The position numbers and the translations under genes are program-made. From Microcaldota archaeon (GTDB lineage: Archaea; Micrarchaeota; Micrarchaeia; Norongarragalinales; Norongarragalinaceae), in NCBI GenBank assembly GCA_016207165.1, contig JACQQD010000003.1, forward strand, positions 47,343-111,342: a DNA stretch of 64,000 bases, written 5' to 3'. Each line of letters starts with the position of its first letter. The stretch's first letter is position 1. This document shows, one piece after another, positions 1-8,448 of this stretch. A model generated the notes under the pieces. The model searched no databases. It saw only the letters and a list, made by a program, of their open reading frames with translations, and had not been told where the DNA came from.

Positions 1-103
1 GGCGTTGGCCATCCAAAAACTCGTCGAATCCAAGGCTCCGGCAAAAACCAAGGCCGAGGAAAAACCCGCCGAAGCGGCTTCCGCTTCGGAAGAGAAAAAA
101 TGA
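1..103 (+). CDS. rpl10: Ribosomal protein L10 (P0), C-terminal end only
   Basis: The visible frame starts at base 2 and encodes 33 residues ending in a charged, alanine-rich tail (ALAIQKLVESKAP, then a Lys/Glu/Ala run finishing EEKK). This is the usual C-terminus of archaeal L10/P0, the stalk-base protein that binds L12 dimers. The gene continues beyond the left edge. The identification rests on the tail composition and on L12 starting 7 nt downstream, the normal archaeal order. Confidence 0.8.
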   Translation, partial: ALAIQKLVESKAPAKTKAEEKPAEAASASEEKK

Positions 104-109
104 AGGTGA

Positions 110-412
110 ATGATCATGAAAGACGTATACGCCGCTCTGTTGCTGCACAAAGCCGGGCAACCCATCAACGAAGAAAACGTGAACAAAGTGTTGATGGCCG
201 CCGGCGTGCAGGAAGACGCAACCAAGATTAAGGCGTTGTGCGTGGCCCTGGACGGCGTCAACATTGACGACGCCGTTTCGAAGGCCGCGGTCGTTGCCGC
301 CGCTCCAAGCGTTGGAGCCGCGGGCGCCGCCGCTGAAGAAAAGAAGGAAGAGGAAAGCGCGGAGAAAAAGGAAGAGGAAGCCGCCGCCGGCTTGGCGTCG
401 CTCTTCGGCTAA
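110..412 (+). CDS. rpl12: Ribosomal protein L12 (archaeal P1-type stalk protein)
   Basis: A 100-residue protein with the archaeal P1/L12 layout. A helical dimerisation domain covers about residues 1-62 ([20 protein letters not shown]), followed by an alanine-rich hinge and a Lys/Glu run. It ends in GLASLFG, the hydrophobic tip that recruits translation GTPases. It forms the ribosomal stalk with L10, whose gene ends 7 nt upstream. ATG at 110 follows GGTGA; a second in-frame ATG lies at 116. L11, often in the same operon, is found 16.5 kb away. Confidence 0.95.
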   Translation: MIMKDVYAALLLHKAGQPINEENVNKVLMAAGVQEDATKIKALCVALDGVNIDDAVSKAAVVAAAPSVGAAGAAAEEKKEEESAEKKEEEAAAGLASLFG

Positions 413-429
413 ACGTTCTCCCCGTTACC

Positions 430-498
430 TTTTTTTTTCTTTTTTCGCACAACCCGGTCCACAGGCTAGCTATAGCGCAAGCCGCACTCTTTTTTTTT
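430..498 (+). terminator. T-rich termination region after L12
   Basis: A near-uninterrupted T tract at 430-445 lies 18 nt after the L12 stop, and a second T8 run is at 491-498. Oligo-T on the non-template strand is the usual archaeal intrinsic termination signal. The second tract overlaps the 3' end of the convergent gene. Confidence 0.6.
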
Positions 499-1051
499 AA
501 TCCGAGGAAGCGTACGACTTCAGCCACGTCAAGACTTGCGTCCGGGCGAATTGTTCCGATGCTTGCCACGCTTCGCGCTTGGGGGCCGAAAGTGCCTCAT
601 GGCCTCCCACGGGAAAATGCTTGACGGAACCAAAGAAGTCCTTGAGAAACAAGCGGAGTTGCCGGTAGTCCTCAGGACTCAATGGCACGACGGCGTGCTT
701 TGTTGAAAGCGTGTCACCAAAAACCCCGGCAACCCCGGGCTTGGCAACGAGCTTTCTTTCCGTGTAATGGGACTTGGGCTGAACGTGAGACCCCAGAATC
801 CACGACGTGGAATTCCATTCAAAGGGATGCAAGGTGAGTTGGACGTGCACTTGCGGGTTTCGGGCGTGGGCTTGGCATGCAAAGTGGGCGACAAAACGTC
901 CACCGGAACCCAGGCGGCCTTGAAACGTCCAATTCACCACGCGGTCGTCGTCGCCTTTCGTGTCAAAAAGAGAAGCCGTGTTGCCGTGAAAGACTTCCGC
1001 GTTTCCCGGAGTCTCTATCTTCCGCAGTTCACGGAGGAACTCGGAAAGCAT
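497..1051 (-). CDS. Hypothetical protein, 184 aa
   Basis: I do not recognise a family. The protein is soluble, mixed alpha/beta in composition, with several His and Trp residues and no signal peptide or membrane segment. It is the last gene of a leftward operon: metallo-hydrolase (2180-1506), SecB-like protein (1486-1067), then this gene 15 nt downstream. The start is ATG at 1051. Codon use matches its neighbours, which supports a real gene rather than a shadow frame. Confidence 0.6.
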   Translation of the reverse strand: MLSEFLRELRKIETPGNAEVFHGNTASLFDTKGDDDRVVNWTFQGRLGSGGRFVAHFACQAHARNPQVHVQLTLHPFEWNSTSWILGSHVQPKSHYTERKLVAKPGVAGVFGDTLSTKHAVVPLSPEDYRQLRLFLKDFFGSVKHFPVGGHEALSAPKREAWQASEQFARTQVLTWLKSYASSD

Positions 1052-1066
1052 ATCCGGCTTCGCGCC

Positions 1067-1486
1067 TCAACCGGCTTGTTGGTTGGTGGCCGACGGGCTC
1101 TGCAAATGGGGTTGGAAGACTTTGATGGGCGCGGAAATGTTGATGGCGTAACCCAACAGGGTGCCGACCGAGGACGCCGTGTACTCCAAGGAGCCCAGCA
1201 ACCGTTCGGCCACGTCCTTGGGCAAGGCTTTCTGTTTTTTGAAGTGGTCCACCACGTTTTTGCGCTCGGCTTTGGGCCCTTCCAGCCACGCCTCGCCGAT
1301 GACTTTCATTTCCGCCACATCCTTGGCGTAGTGGATGGTGTACTCGTAATCCACCACAACGTCCTCGCCACGCTCGGATACATCCAAGACGTCGATGTTG
1401 ACGTTGAGGCCCTCGAACTTGGCGTCGGTTTTCATGCGTTTGGCGGCGACCGAGACGATGCGGCCCCCGCGAACTTTAACGGCCAT
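1067..1486 (-). CDS. Conserved archaeal protein, possibly SecB-like
   Basis: A 139-residue protein with a strand-rich core around DVVVDYEYTIHYAKDVAEMK, a helix ending LPKDVAERLLGSLEY, and a closing YAINISAPIKVFQPHL. That order (acidic strand with Y-x-Y-x-I, a 'k..lp.d....l' helix, then a beta-rich end) resembles archaeal SecB-like proteins of the MJ0357 type, which bind unfolded proteins. The match is from memory of the family pattern only. It sits 19 nt downstream of the metallo-hydrolase and is probably co-transcribed. About 20 residues beyond the core (QSPSATNQQAG) look like a disordered tail. Confidence 0.5.
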   Translation of the reverse strand: MAVKVRGGRIVSVAAKRMKTDAKFEGLNVNIDVLDVSERGEDVVVDYEYTIHYAKDVAEMKVIGEAWLEGPKAERKNVVDHFKKQKALPKDVAERLLGSLEYTASSVGTLLGYAINISAPIKVFQPHLQSPSATNQQAG

Positions 1487-1505
1487 AATACAAAGACACC
1501 TCGGG

Positions 1506-2180
1506 TTAGATTTCCAGGCTTTCTCCAGGCTGCATGACGTGAGGCAACGTCTTGGTTTGCTTCACGCGGCTTGCAAAATCCTTGGCGTCCGCCTGGATGT
1601 TGTCAAACGTATTGTAGTGCATGGGCACCACGTGTTTTAAACGCATGCGCTTGACGGCCGTGATGGCCGCCAAGACGTCCATGGTGTACGTGCCCCCAAT
1701 GGGAACGAGGCCCACGTCGGCGGACACGCGGGACAAGTCGAAAAAGTCGTAGGTATCTCCCGAGTGGTACACGGACTGGCCTCCAACGGTGACGATGTAA
1801 CCCACGGCATGCACGCTTTGAGGATGCTTAGCCGCCACCACCTGCACGTCCATGCCTTGAATGGTGAACCGCTCGCCTTCGGAGACGGCCATCTTCAGCC
1901 GCTCCGGCACGTTCAACCCCTCCAACGTCTCCAGGGGAGCGATGATCTGACACATGTTGCGCGTGACGACTTGCTCCAACGTCGCGGGGTCGCGGTGGTC
2001 GAAGTGCTCATGCGAGACGAAGACGGCGTCCACATCGCGGAACTGGGAGGCCGACGCGGCCGGCGGCACGCGCCGCGGCGTCTTGGAGTTGGAGTCCTTG
2101 GACAGCCAAGGGTCAAACAACACGTGCTTGCCGCCGATTCTTACGGAAAAGCCGGAATGCCCCAAGTACAACAGTTCCAT
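1506..2180 (-). CDS. Metallo-beta-lactamase-fold hydrolase (UPF0173 family)
   Basis: The protein opens MELLYLGHSGFSV and carries VSHEHFDHRD, the HxHxDH zinc-binding motif, with further ligands in HPQS and HSGDT and a terminal MHYNTFD. This is the layout of the UPF0173/YtkL metal-dependent hydrolases, about 225 aa, as here (224 aa). The physiological substrate is not known for most members. I place the start at ATG 2180 rather than upstream: a TATA box (TATAAAAG, reverse strand, 2210-2203) lies 27 nt before it, which fits a leaderless transcript, and homologues begin MxxxYLGHS. Confidence 0.88.
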   Translation of the reverse strand: MELLYLGHSGFSVRIGGKHVLFDPWLSKDSNSKTPRRVPPAASASQFRDVDAVFVSHEHFDHRDPATLEQVVTRNMCQIIAPLETLEGLNVPERLKMAVSEGERFTIQGMDVQVVAAKHPQSVHAVGYIVTVGGQSVYHSGDTYDFFDLSRVSADVGLVPIGGTYTMDVLAAITAVKRMRLKHVVPMHYNTFDNIQADAKDFASRVKQTKTLPHVMQPGESLEI

Positions 2181-2202
2181 CAACGGAAAATGAAAGGGTC
2201 GG

Positions 2203-2210
2203 CTTTTATA
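2203..2210. promoter_or_regulatory. Central TATA box between divergent start codons
   Basis: CTTTTATA (TATAAAAG on the reverse strand) is centred near 2207. It is 27 nt from ATG 2180 on the reverse strand and 27 nt from ATG 2234 on the forward strand. One box may serve both genes, each as a leaderless transcript. A second AT-rich box (CATTTAAG, 2219-2226) is too close to 2234 for normal archaeal spacing. Confidence 0.55.
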
Positions 2211-2233
2211 GATTCGGTTCATTTAAGCCGATT

Positions 2234-3061
2234 ATGCGCTTTGGTCCAGCAGGCGTACCCATTCGATCCAATCAACGGTCCAGTTTGGCGGGGGTGCAAG
2301 TCACCGCGGACTTGGGTTTGGACGCCATGGAACTGGAGTTCGTGCATGGCTGCCGCATGAACGACGAATCCGCGAAAGCCGTGGGCGCCATGGCCAAGGA
2401 AAAAGGCGTTTCGTTGTCTTGCCACGCCTCCTATTACCTGAACCTGTTGTCTCCCGAAAAAAACAAACTTGAAAAAACCCTGCACGAACTCACGCGGACC
2501 GCCGAAGTCTTGGCCCTGGCCGGCGGAAAACGCATCGTGTTTCATTCGGGATTCTACTTGGGCATGAACCCCGCCAAAGCGTATGCGGCCATGAAGAAAC
2601 AGTACGAGGCCCTTGCCAAAACCATTTCAAAAAACGATTGGAACGCGGTTTTGGCCCCGGAAGTGACTGGAAAAAAAAGCCAGTTTGGCTCCTTGGAAGA
2701 AGTATACGGTTTGGCGGCCGACATCGGCTACGACAAAATCCAGCCTTGCATCGACTGGGGGCACGTTCACGCCCGCGACAACGGCGCCTTGAATCAACCC
2801 GAAGAGTTCGAAAAAGTGCTGGAAACCGTGGAAAAATTCGTCGGCAAAGAGGGACTCAAGACCCTGCACTGCCACATCGAGGGCATCCGGTTCACGGAGA
2901 AAGGCGAGAGAAACCATTTGCGCATCACGGAGGGCCCCCCGGACTACAAGCAAATCATCCGGGCACTCAAAACGTTCAAGTGCGATGGCACCTTGATTTG
3001 CGAGAGCCCGGCCATGGAAGACGATGCCTTACTCCTCCAAAAAGCGTGGAAAACGGCCTAA
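2234..3061 (+). CDS. nfo: AP endonuclease family 2 (endonuclease IV-like)
   Basis: A 275-residue TIM barrel of the Nfo/xylose-isomerase-like type. It begins RFGPAGVPIRS and carries the metal ligands of endonuclease IV in order: LSCHASYYLNL (His), VFHSGFYLG (His), LAPEVTGK (Glu), CIDWGHVHA (Asp, His), LHCHIEG (His) and LICESPAM (Glu). The enzyme cleaves 5' of abasic sites in base-excision repair using three zinc ions. Length matches the family. It is probably transcribed without a leader from the shared box at 2203-2210. Confidence 0.88.
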   Translation: MRFGPAGVPIRSNQRSSLAGVQVTADLGLDAMELEFVHGCRMNDESAKAVGAMAKEKGVSLSCHASYYLNLLSPEKNKLEKTLHELTRTAEVLALAGGKRIVFHSGFYLGMNPAKAYAAMKKQYEALAKTISKNDWNAVLAPEVTGKKSQFGSLEEVYGLAADIGYDKIQPCIDWGHVHARDNGALNQPEEFEKVLETVEKFVGKEGLKTLHCHIEGIRFTEKGERNHLRITEGPPDYKQIIRALKTFKCDGTLICESPAMEDDALLLQKAWKTA

Positions 3062-3875
3062 AAGGGGATTGGGTCCGCCAGCAAGACCTCGTGACGCAGG
3101 TGCGGGCGCACGCCGTCAAGGATTCGTTGATACTGTTCGCGCAAACCATTCGGCGGAAGCCTTGCGGAAAGCACCACGGCGTGCGGCCCGCCGGCAAACA
3201 CGCGCACCAGGGGCGCGCCATGCACCCAAGGCACCAGAACAGATTCAAACCGTTTCTTCCATGCTTTAACCTGGGAAAAAGACAGCAAGGACTTCTCGTC
3301 GGGATTTTCTCCCGTGCGCGCGGGAACCGTCAAGTTCACGCGGGCAAACGGTTCAGCCAAAGTGGACCCTGGAAAACCATCCGAAGCGGGTACCCCAGAC
3401 CCAACAAAAATTTCTTTGCCTTTCTTCCCTCGTAAATCTCCTTGCTGATTTGCACGGACTCCGACAACGCCTTCAATTCCTTTTCAAGAAGCGCCACCGA
3501 GGGCTCCGGAAGCATGGGGGGAAGCGTATCGGGGTGCCGGGGCAACGCAATGGAAGGCTTGGAAAACACCACCAAAAGCCGGTTGCCCAAAGACCGGTAC
3601 GTCCAATCGGCTTCGGGTCGGATGCGAAGCCACTGCAAGTCAGCGTACAGGTTCCTCCAGTCCTGCCGGAACTTCGGCGCCAGTGTGGAGGAACCGATGA
3701 CCGCGCTGGCTTGCGCGCGCAAAAAAGCCCTCACCAAAGGCCCTGCCAAATCCGGGGAATGCTCAAACAAACCGTTTCGGTTGGGCAATTCAACAGCCCA
3801 ATACGAACGAGGGCCCTGCGTGGAAGGAGGCAACTTGAAATGGTGAAGCGTCAGGCGGCGCGCGGTAGAACCCAT
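3058..3875 (-). pseudogene. Hypothetical gene broken by a frameshift
   Basis: Two reverse-strand frames appear to form one gene. The upstream frame (3875-3336) runs from MGSTARRLTLHHFKLPP to the region of KEIYEGRKAKK. The downstream frame continues as KGKEIFVGSGVPASDGFPG and then through the open frame ending at 3058. The two overlap around 3390-3430, where the sequence has A and T runs. The first frame's tail after that point (PLRMVFQGPLWLNRLPA) looks unlike a natural C-terminus, whereas the second reads sensibly from GKKGKEIF onward. This could be a real lesion or a sequencing error. No family is recognised. ATG 3875 lies 26 nt from a TATA box centred at 3901. Confidence 0.5.
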
Positions 3876-3896
3876 CCAACCGGAGTATAACGCAAC

Positions 3897-3907
3897 CCAT
3901 AAAAAGC
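3897..3907. promoter_or_regulatory. TATA box between divergent genes
   Basis: CCATAAAAAGC is centred at about 3901. On the reverse strand it reads GCTTTTTATGG, 26 nt from ATG 3875. On the forward strand it predicts a start site near 3928, which favours GTG 3965 over the upstream TTG 3923 for the DsbA-like gene. Confidence 0.5.
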
Positions 3908-3964
3908 GTTTTCCGCCTCTGTTTGAAGGAACAGAACCATCAGAACCAAGCGCGTGTATTTTAC

Positions 3965-4693
3965 GTGGCCAAAAAAGAATTCTCTTCATTGTACGTGGGG
4001 TTGGGCGCCTTGGCGGTGCTTCTCGTCGTGGGCGTCGCCTACGTCGCGTTTTTGCAACCCGTTTTAAGCCAACCCACGCCGACGCCCAGCGCACCCGTCA
4101 TCACTTCGAACAACGCCAACCCCTCCATCCCAGCCCAAGCGGTTCTCACCGGCAAGCCCAGCTGTTCCACCAACGCCAGCACGCCCGTGCTGTTGTTTCA
4201 CGACCCGTACTGCCCCGCGTGCGCGGCCAACGAACCCATCCTCAACGCCTTCTACAAGAAGTACGCCGGTTCCGCGGACATCCAGTACCGCTTCGTGGCC
4301 ACGCATTCCAGGCAAATGGCCCAGCAATTCGGCATCAACGAAACGTTCATCGCCCACGACTACCACGTGTGCGCGCAGGACCAAGGCCGACTCCAGGAAT
4401 TCAAGGCCTGCTTTTACCGCACGCTTGAAATCCAGGACGGCCAGTACCTGCCCATGAACGACTCCACGCTTCGCGACTGCGCCGTGGTTCAAAGCGGGTT
4501 AGACCAAGCGCAACTGGACGCGTGCTTGCAGACGGCGCGGGCCCGCATCGACGAACAACTGCTGGAGGCCGCGGACTTTGGCGGCGGCACGTATTTTACG
4601 CCCATGGCCGTCGTGGGATGCGAGTACCGCGTGAACTCGGCGCTGGTGGAAGAAACGTATTGCGCGGTTTCAGGCGCCTGCCCAACCGCTTAA
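3965..4693 (+). CDS. Membrane-anchored DsbA-like thiol-disulfide protein
   Basis: An N-terminal membrane anchor (about residues 9-30, LYVGLGALAVLLVVGVAYVA) is followed by a Pro/Thr/Ser linker. A thioredoxin-fold domain then carries the redox motif C83-P-A-C86 (HDPYCPACAANEP). FGGGTYFTPMAVVG is the cis-Pro loop that sits opposite the active site. The domain probably acts outside the membrane in disulfide formation or isomerisation, like DsbA/BdbD relatives. Extra cysteine pairs (VCAQ, KACF, RDCAV, DACLQ) suggest structural disulfides. GTG 3965 is preferred to TTG 3923 on promoter spacing, but neither has a clear ribosome-binding site. Confidence 0.8.
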   Translation: MAKKEFSSLYVGLGALAVLLVVGVAYVAFLQPVLSQPTPTPSAPVITSNNANPSIPAQAVLTGKPSCSTNASTPVLLFHDPYCPACAANEPILNAFYKKYAGSADIQYRFVATHSRQMAQQFGINETFIAHDYHVCAQDQGRLQEFKACFYRTLEIQDGQYLPMNDSTLRDCAVVQSGLDQAQLDACLQTARARIDEQLLEAADFGGGTYFTPMAVVGCEYRVNSALVEETYCAVSGACPTA

Positions 4694-4721
4694 AAGCATC
4701 CAAAGCGTGGTATTTCGACAT

Positions 4722-6179
4722 ATGCTTCGAAGCATTCAGCCCAAGCAGGACTGGAACCAACGCGTGCTGCGCGTACTGAAGGAAGCCCCCAAACTCAAGA
4801 AGCTCCGCGTCTTGGCGGGGTTTAACGCGGTCACAGACTACATCAAGTTCGTGGATTCCAAAACCGTGCTGAAAGCCTTCAGCGGATTGGATGAAGCGGA
4901 ACGCAAAAAAGCGCTGGACAAAAGCCAATCCGACGCCAACCACCTAACCCACCCCAGAGACTTTTTGGCGCAGCTTTTCCGGTGCATGCGCATCGGCAAA
5001 GCGGGTTTAGTCGTCGCGTCCCCGGAAGTGCTCAAGTGGCTGGACGACGCCTTTGGCGCGCCGGACGAAAAGCGCTTGGGGGGACAAGCCGCCCTGATGG
5101 CCGCCCAACTCTCGGAATTGGGAGCCCGCGCCTGCATCTACCCCGCCAACCTGTCCGTGGACCAAGCCAAACTGATTCCCGACGACGTCTGCGTGCCGGT
5201 GGCCGACAAAAAGAAACTCAAGCTCGCAAAGCCCCTGAAAGCCGCCCGACCCGAAGACCCCACCCAAACCAGTTGGATTTTTGAATTCACCCACGGCCAA
5301 GTCCTGGAACTGCCTGGCGAACGCATCGAGTGCCCACGGCAGAACCGCCTCATCGTCGCCTACCCCTCCAACTACACCGCCGCCTTCAAGAAAGACATGG
5401 AACCCGCGCTGCCCAAGCTCGCCAAGCAAATCGACGTACTGCTCGTGTCCGGCTACCATGCCCTGGACGCCAAAACCGCGAAAAAGGAGTTGGCCACGAT
5501 AACGGACCAACTCAAAAAGATGCGCAACGCCAACAAGAAAATCCAAGTCCACTACGAATTCGTGCCCTACGAGGATGACGCCGTCGGAAAAGCCGCCCTC
5601 AAGGCGCTCTCCGGCCTCATTGACAGCATGGGCATGAATGAAGTGGAGCTCGTCAACGTCTTGAAGTTGTTGGGATTCAAGAAAAACGCGCAGGACATCG
5701 AAAAACACGAGTGCGCCGAAACGCTCTACGAAGGCGCGGCCGCCGTCCTGGAAAAACTCCGGCTTCAACGCGTCCACGTGCACAGCCTCGGCTACAACGT
5801 TCTGGTCGTATCCAAGAAAGTGGACGCCGACGCGGCGCGCGACGGCGCGCTTTTTGGCTCCGCGGCCGCCACCGTCAAATCCACGACCGGTAAATTGGGC
5901 CAAGCCGAATTTTCCAAGGAGGTCTTCCTCAAAATTTCCGAAACCGGGTACAACCAAATCGGGCAATTCGAGTCCTCCATCTGGGACTCGTGGCAGAAAA
6001 AGAAGCGAAAACCCATTTCCTCTCTTTTAAGAAAACAGTTCATGAGCTCCGGCATCTTCGACGAACAAAAAACGCATACCGCCATCATCGTTCCGGCGCC
6101 AGTGGCTACCGGGTTAAAGACCACCGTGGGATTGGGCGACGTCGTCTCGGCGTGCGCCATTGCCTTCCAAGCCGCCTGA
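4722..6179 (+). CDS. ADP-dependent glucokinase / phosphofructokinase
   Basis: A 485-residue ribokinase-fold kinase of the ADP-dependent family. Landmarks are LAGFNAVTDYIKFV near the N-terminus, ENRLIVAYPSNY-type strands in the middle (RLIVAYPSNYTAAF) and TVGLGDVVSACAIAF at the end. GLGD supplies the catalytic Asp. These enzymes phosphorylate glucose or fructose-6-phosphate with ADP in the modified archaeal Embden-Meyerhof pathway. Which sugar is used cannot be read from the sequence. The ORF opens at GTG 4707, but ATG 4722 (MLRSIQPKQDW) looks more natural. Length is within the 450-490 aa range of the family. Confidence 0.9.
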   Translation: MLRSIQPKQDWNQRVLRVLKEAPKLKKLRVLAGFNAVTDYIKFVDSKTVLKAFSGLDEAERKKALDKSQSDANHLTHPRDFLAQLFRCMRIGKAGLVVASPEVLKWLDDAFGAPDEKRLGGQAALMAAQLSELGARACIYPANLSVDQAKLIPDDVCVPVADKKKLKLAKPLKAARPEDPTQTSWIFEFTHGQVLELPGERIECPRQNRLIVAYPSNYTAAFKKDMEPALPKLAKQIDVLLVSGYHALDAKTAKKELATITDQLKKMRNANKKIQVHYEFVPYEDDAVGKAALKALSGLIDSMGMNEVELVNVLKLLGFKKNAQDIEKHECAETLYEGAAAVLEKLRLQRVHVHSLGYNVLVVSKKVDADAARDGALFGSAAATVKSTTGKLGQAEFSKEVFLKISETGYNQIGQFESSIWDSWQKKKRKPISSLLRKQFMSSGIFDEQKTHTAIIVPAPVATGLKTTVGLGDVVSACAIAFQAA

Positions 6180-6184
6180 AACCC

Positions 6185-6841
6185 ATGAGCCCCCCGCTTC
6201 CCCGCATCATTGGCGTTGAACATTACCCCTGGAACTTGGACGAAGCAAAAAAAGTCGTTGACGCACTCCCCGGAAGCTCCCGCGTGGGCCTGGAAATGGA
6301 TTTGCCGCCCTTACTCCACGAGGCCTTCCAGAAAAAGTACCCCCGTCTGACTGGATCCGGAATTTACGGCGCCACCGGTTTTTTCAATGAACTGGCGAAG
6401 TACGCGACGAAGCGCGGCCACACCATCGTGTGGCTGGACCACCCGACGCGATCCATGGCAGGCGTACACCCCCTGCTTGAAAAAATGGAGCGGTACCTGG
6501 ACCAACGCGCAAAAAATGGCGAACCCGCCGACATGCTACCGGTCCAAATGATATTCGGTTTTCGGGCGTTGACCCAAAGGCTCGCGCCATTCCGATCCAA
6601 AATCATGGCGCACAAAATACGTCGGACGCCATGGGCGGAAACGGACGTGGCCCTTTTGGGGGGCTTCCACGCCGAAGACGTGGCCGAGGCACTCAATGCA
6701 CGCGTGGAGAAACAGATCGGCGAAACCACGCCTCAACAAGCCCGTAACGCCCGAAACGCATTCGAAGAATTTCGGTCAACGCAGGACGTGCGCCAATGGG
6801 TGGACGATTTCCTAAAGGGGCTCAAACAGCAAGGCACTTGA
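6185..6841 (+). CDS. Hypothetical protein, possibly TraB/ChaN-like
   Basis: A 218-residue protein starting at ATG 6185, 6 nt after the kinase, so probably in its operon. It opens with PRIIGVEHYPWNLDEAKKVV, followed by RVGLEMDL, and later has VALLGGFHAEDVAEAL. That order (an Ile/Val-Gly-x-x-His strand, a VGLEMD strand and a late LLGGFHxxDV) is reminiscent of the TraB/PrgY and EreA/ChaN superfamily, in which conserved Glu and His residues bind metal. The resemblance is weak; the function is unassigned. Confidence 0.55.
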   Translation: MSPPLPRIIGVEHYPWNLDEAKKVVDALPGSSRVGLEMDLPPLLHEAFQKKYPRLTGSGIYGATGFFNELAKYATKRGHTIVWLDHPTRSMAGVHPLLEKMERYLDQRAKNGEPADMLPVQMIFGFRALTQRLAPFRSKIMAHKIRRTPWAETDVALLGGFHAEDVAEALNARVEKQIGETTPQQARNARNAFEEFRSTQDVRQWVDDFLKGLKQQGT

Positions 6842-6862
6842 CGCCACCCCCCGCAAAAACCA

Positions 6863-6873
6863 TTTAAACCCGG
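6863..6873 (+). promoter_or_regulatory. TATA-like box before the cysteine cluster
   Basis: CATTTAAACCC in the 205-nt gap between 6841 and 7047 predicts transcription from about 6896. A later GAGGGAG at 7034-7040 would serve as ribosome-binding site for ATG 7047. The rest of the gap shows no tRNA, repeat or conserved ORF that I can recognise. Confidence 0.4.
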
Positions 6874-7046
6874 CTTGCCACCAAGAACAACGGTTGGAAT
6901 GGCCCGGGATTTACTTTGCCGTTGAAAACGTCGTTTTAGCGTCCAGCCCGTTGCTTTTTCAATGTCGTTGTCCCTTGAAAGCCCAGCGTTAGCTTGGCCC
7001 CGGAACGCGTTGGGAAGAAGGACAACGAAAAATGAGGGAGAACATC

Positions 7047-7436
7047 ATGATCATGGAAACGCGCCGGCTTTGGGCGCATGAAGAAACAAGGCCCGAACAC
7101 AAGGAACACTTGAAAAAACAGATTGTGGAAAGCCAGACCATCACGCCCATCGTGGTGGACCGGGAGACCTTCGTGGTTTTGGACGGCCACCACCGCCTGC
7201 AAATCGTCCAAGAACTGGGTTTTGGAAAAATACCCGTGCACTGGATGGATTACGGCGACGCGTCCATCGAAGTGAAAGCCTACGACACCGGAACGCCCTT
7301 GGACAAGGCGCACGTGATTGCGCGCGCCAAACAAAAAAGGTTGTACCCGCCGAAAAGCACGCGGCACACGTATCAAGGAAAACACGTGTCCGAGTGGACG
7401 GAAAAACACCCGGTTTCACTATCGGAGTTGAAATGA
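7047..7436 (+). CDS. serK: ParB/Srx-fold protein, probable free serine kinase (SerK-like)
   Basis: A 129-residue protein of the ParB/Srx fold. It shows an early HEE (residues 11-13), PIVVDRETFVVLDGHHR (D46-R50), IPVHWMDYGD and PPKSTRH (101-107). These are the landmarks of the archaeal ADP-dependent serine kinase SerK, which makes O-phosphoserine for cysteine synthesis. Thermococcal SerK is clearly longer, so this may be a compact version. The cysteine synthase/CBS gene starts 4 nt downstream, which strongly supports the role. Start ATG 7047 has GAGGGAG 6 nt upstream; ATG 7032 and 7053 are alternatives. Confidence 0.7.
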   Translation: MIMETRRLWAHEETRPEHKEHLKKQIVESQTITPIVVDRETFVVLDGHHRLQIVQELGFGKIPVHWMDYGDASIEVKAYDTGTPLDKAHVIARAKQKRLYPPKSTRHTYQGKHVSEWTEKHPVSLSELK

Positions 7437-7439
7437 CGA

Positions 7440-8384
7440 ATGCATGAATCCATCCTGGACGCCGTGGGAAACACGCCTCTGGTCAAACTCAAGAAAATCG
7501 GCAAAAACCTCGGCGCCCGACTCTACGCGAAAGTCGAGTACGTCAACCCCGGCGGATCCGTCAAGGACCGCATGGCCATCCAAATGGTGGCCGACGCCGA
7601 AAAACAAGGGTTGCTGAAAAAAGGCGGCACCCTCGTCGAGCCCACGTCCGGCAACACCGGTGCGGGATTGGCCGTGGTGGCCGCCGTCAAAGGCTACCAC
7701 TGCATTTTCGTTGTACCGGACAAAGTCAGCCCCGAAAAAATCGACTTGCTGAAAGCCTACGGTGCCGAAGTCGTCGTCACGCCCACCAACGTGGAACGCG
7801 AGGACCCCCAAAGCTATTACTCCGTCGCCGACCGCTTGGCCAAAGAAAGAAACGCATTCCAGCCCAACCAGTACTTCAACCCCTCCAACCCCTTGGCGCA
7901 CTACGCGTCCACGGGCCCTGAAATCTGGGAACAAACCAAAGGCAACGTCACGCATTTCGTGGCCGGCATGGGAACCGGAGGCACGATTTCAGGAGTCTCG
8001 AAATTCCTCAAAGAACAAAACCCGAAAATCCAGGTGGTGGGCGCGGACCCGGAAGGCTCCATTTACTCGTCCAAAGACATCCACCAGTACAAAGTCGAAG
8101 GCATTGGCGAAGACTTTTACCCCGGAACCATGGACCTCAAATTGGTGGACCGCATCATTCAGACGCACGACGCGGAAAGCCTGTCCATGACGCGCCGGCT
8201 CGCGCGAGAAGAAGGCATCCTGGTTGGCGGGTCCTCGGGGGCGGCCACCGTGGCGGCCGTGAAACTCGCCGAAGAACTGGAAAAAGACGCGCTGGTCGTC
8301 GTGCTCTTGCCCGATGGCGGACGAGGTTACCTCAGCAAAGTCTTCTCCGACGCGTGGATGGAAAAAAACGGTTTTGAAGTGTGA
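7440..8384 (+). CDS. PLP-dependent cysteine synthase / cystathionine beta-synthase
   Basis: A 314-residue fold-type II PLP enzyme. The PLP lysine is K42 in NPGGSVKDRMA; the substrate loop is PTSGNTG (68-74); MGTGGTISGV binds the phosphate. It uses an activated serine (O-acetylserine, O-phosphoserine or serine) plus sulfide or homocysteine. The SerK-like gene upstream suggests O-phosphoserine; the cystathionine gamma-enzyme downstream suggests a beta-synthase in transsulfuration. No C-terminal CBS domains are present, so this is the short form. ATG 7440 starts 4 nt after the previous stop. Confidence 0.88.
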   Translation: MHESILDAVGNTPLVKLKKIGKNLGARLYAKVEYVNPGGSVKDRMAIQMVADAEKQGLLKKGGTLVEPTSGNTGAGLAVVAAVKGYHCIFVVPDKVSPEKIDLLKAYGAEVVVTPTNVEREDPQSYYSVADRLAKERNAFQPNQYFNPSNPLAHYASTGPEIWEQTKGNVTHFVAGMGTGGTISGVSKFLKEQNPKIQVVGADPEGSIYSSKDIHQYKVEGIGEDFYPGTMDLKLVDRIIQTHDAESLSMTRRLAREEGILVGGSSGAATVAAVKLAEELEKDALVVVLLPDGGRGYLSKVFSDAWMEKNGFEV

Positions 8385-8448
8385 CCATGCGGTTGAACAC
8401 GAACGTTTTGCTGAAACAAAACGATTCACGAAAAAGGGGTCTGGCGCA

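Noticed and set aside
5007-5966. Long reverse-strand ORF opposite the ADP-dependent kinase
   Set aside because: It is a GC-codon shadow: Val/Gly/Phe-rich with no recognised motif, fully overlapping a well-supported gene. Many similar shadows lie opposite alaS, asnS, topA and the SUF genes.
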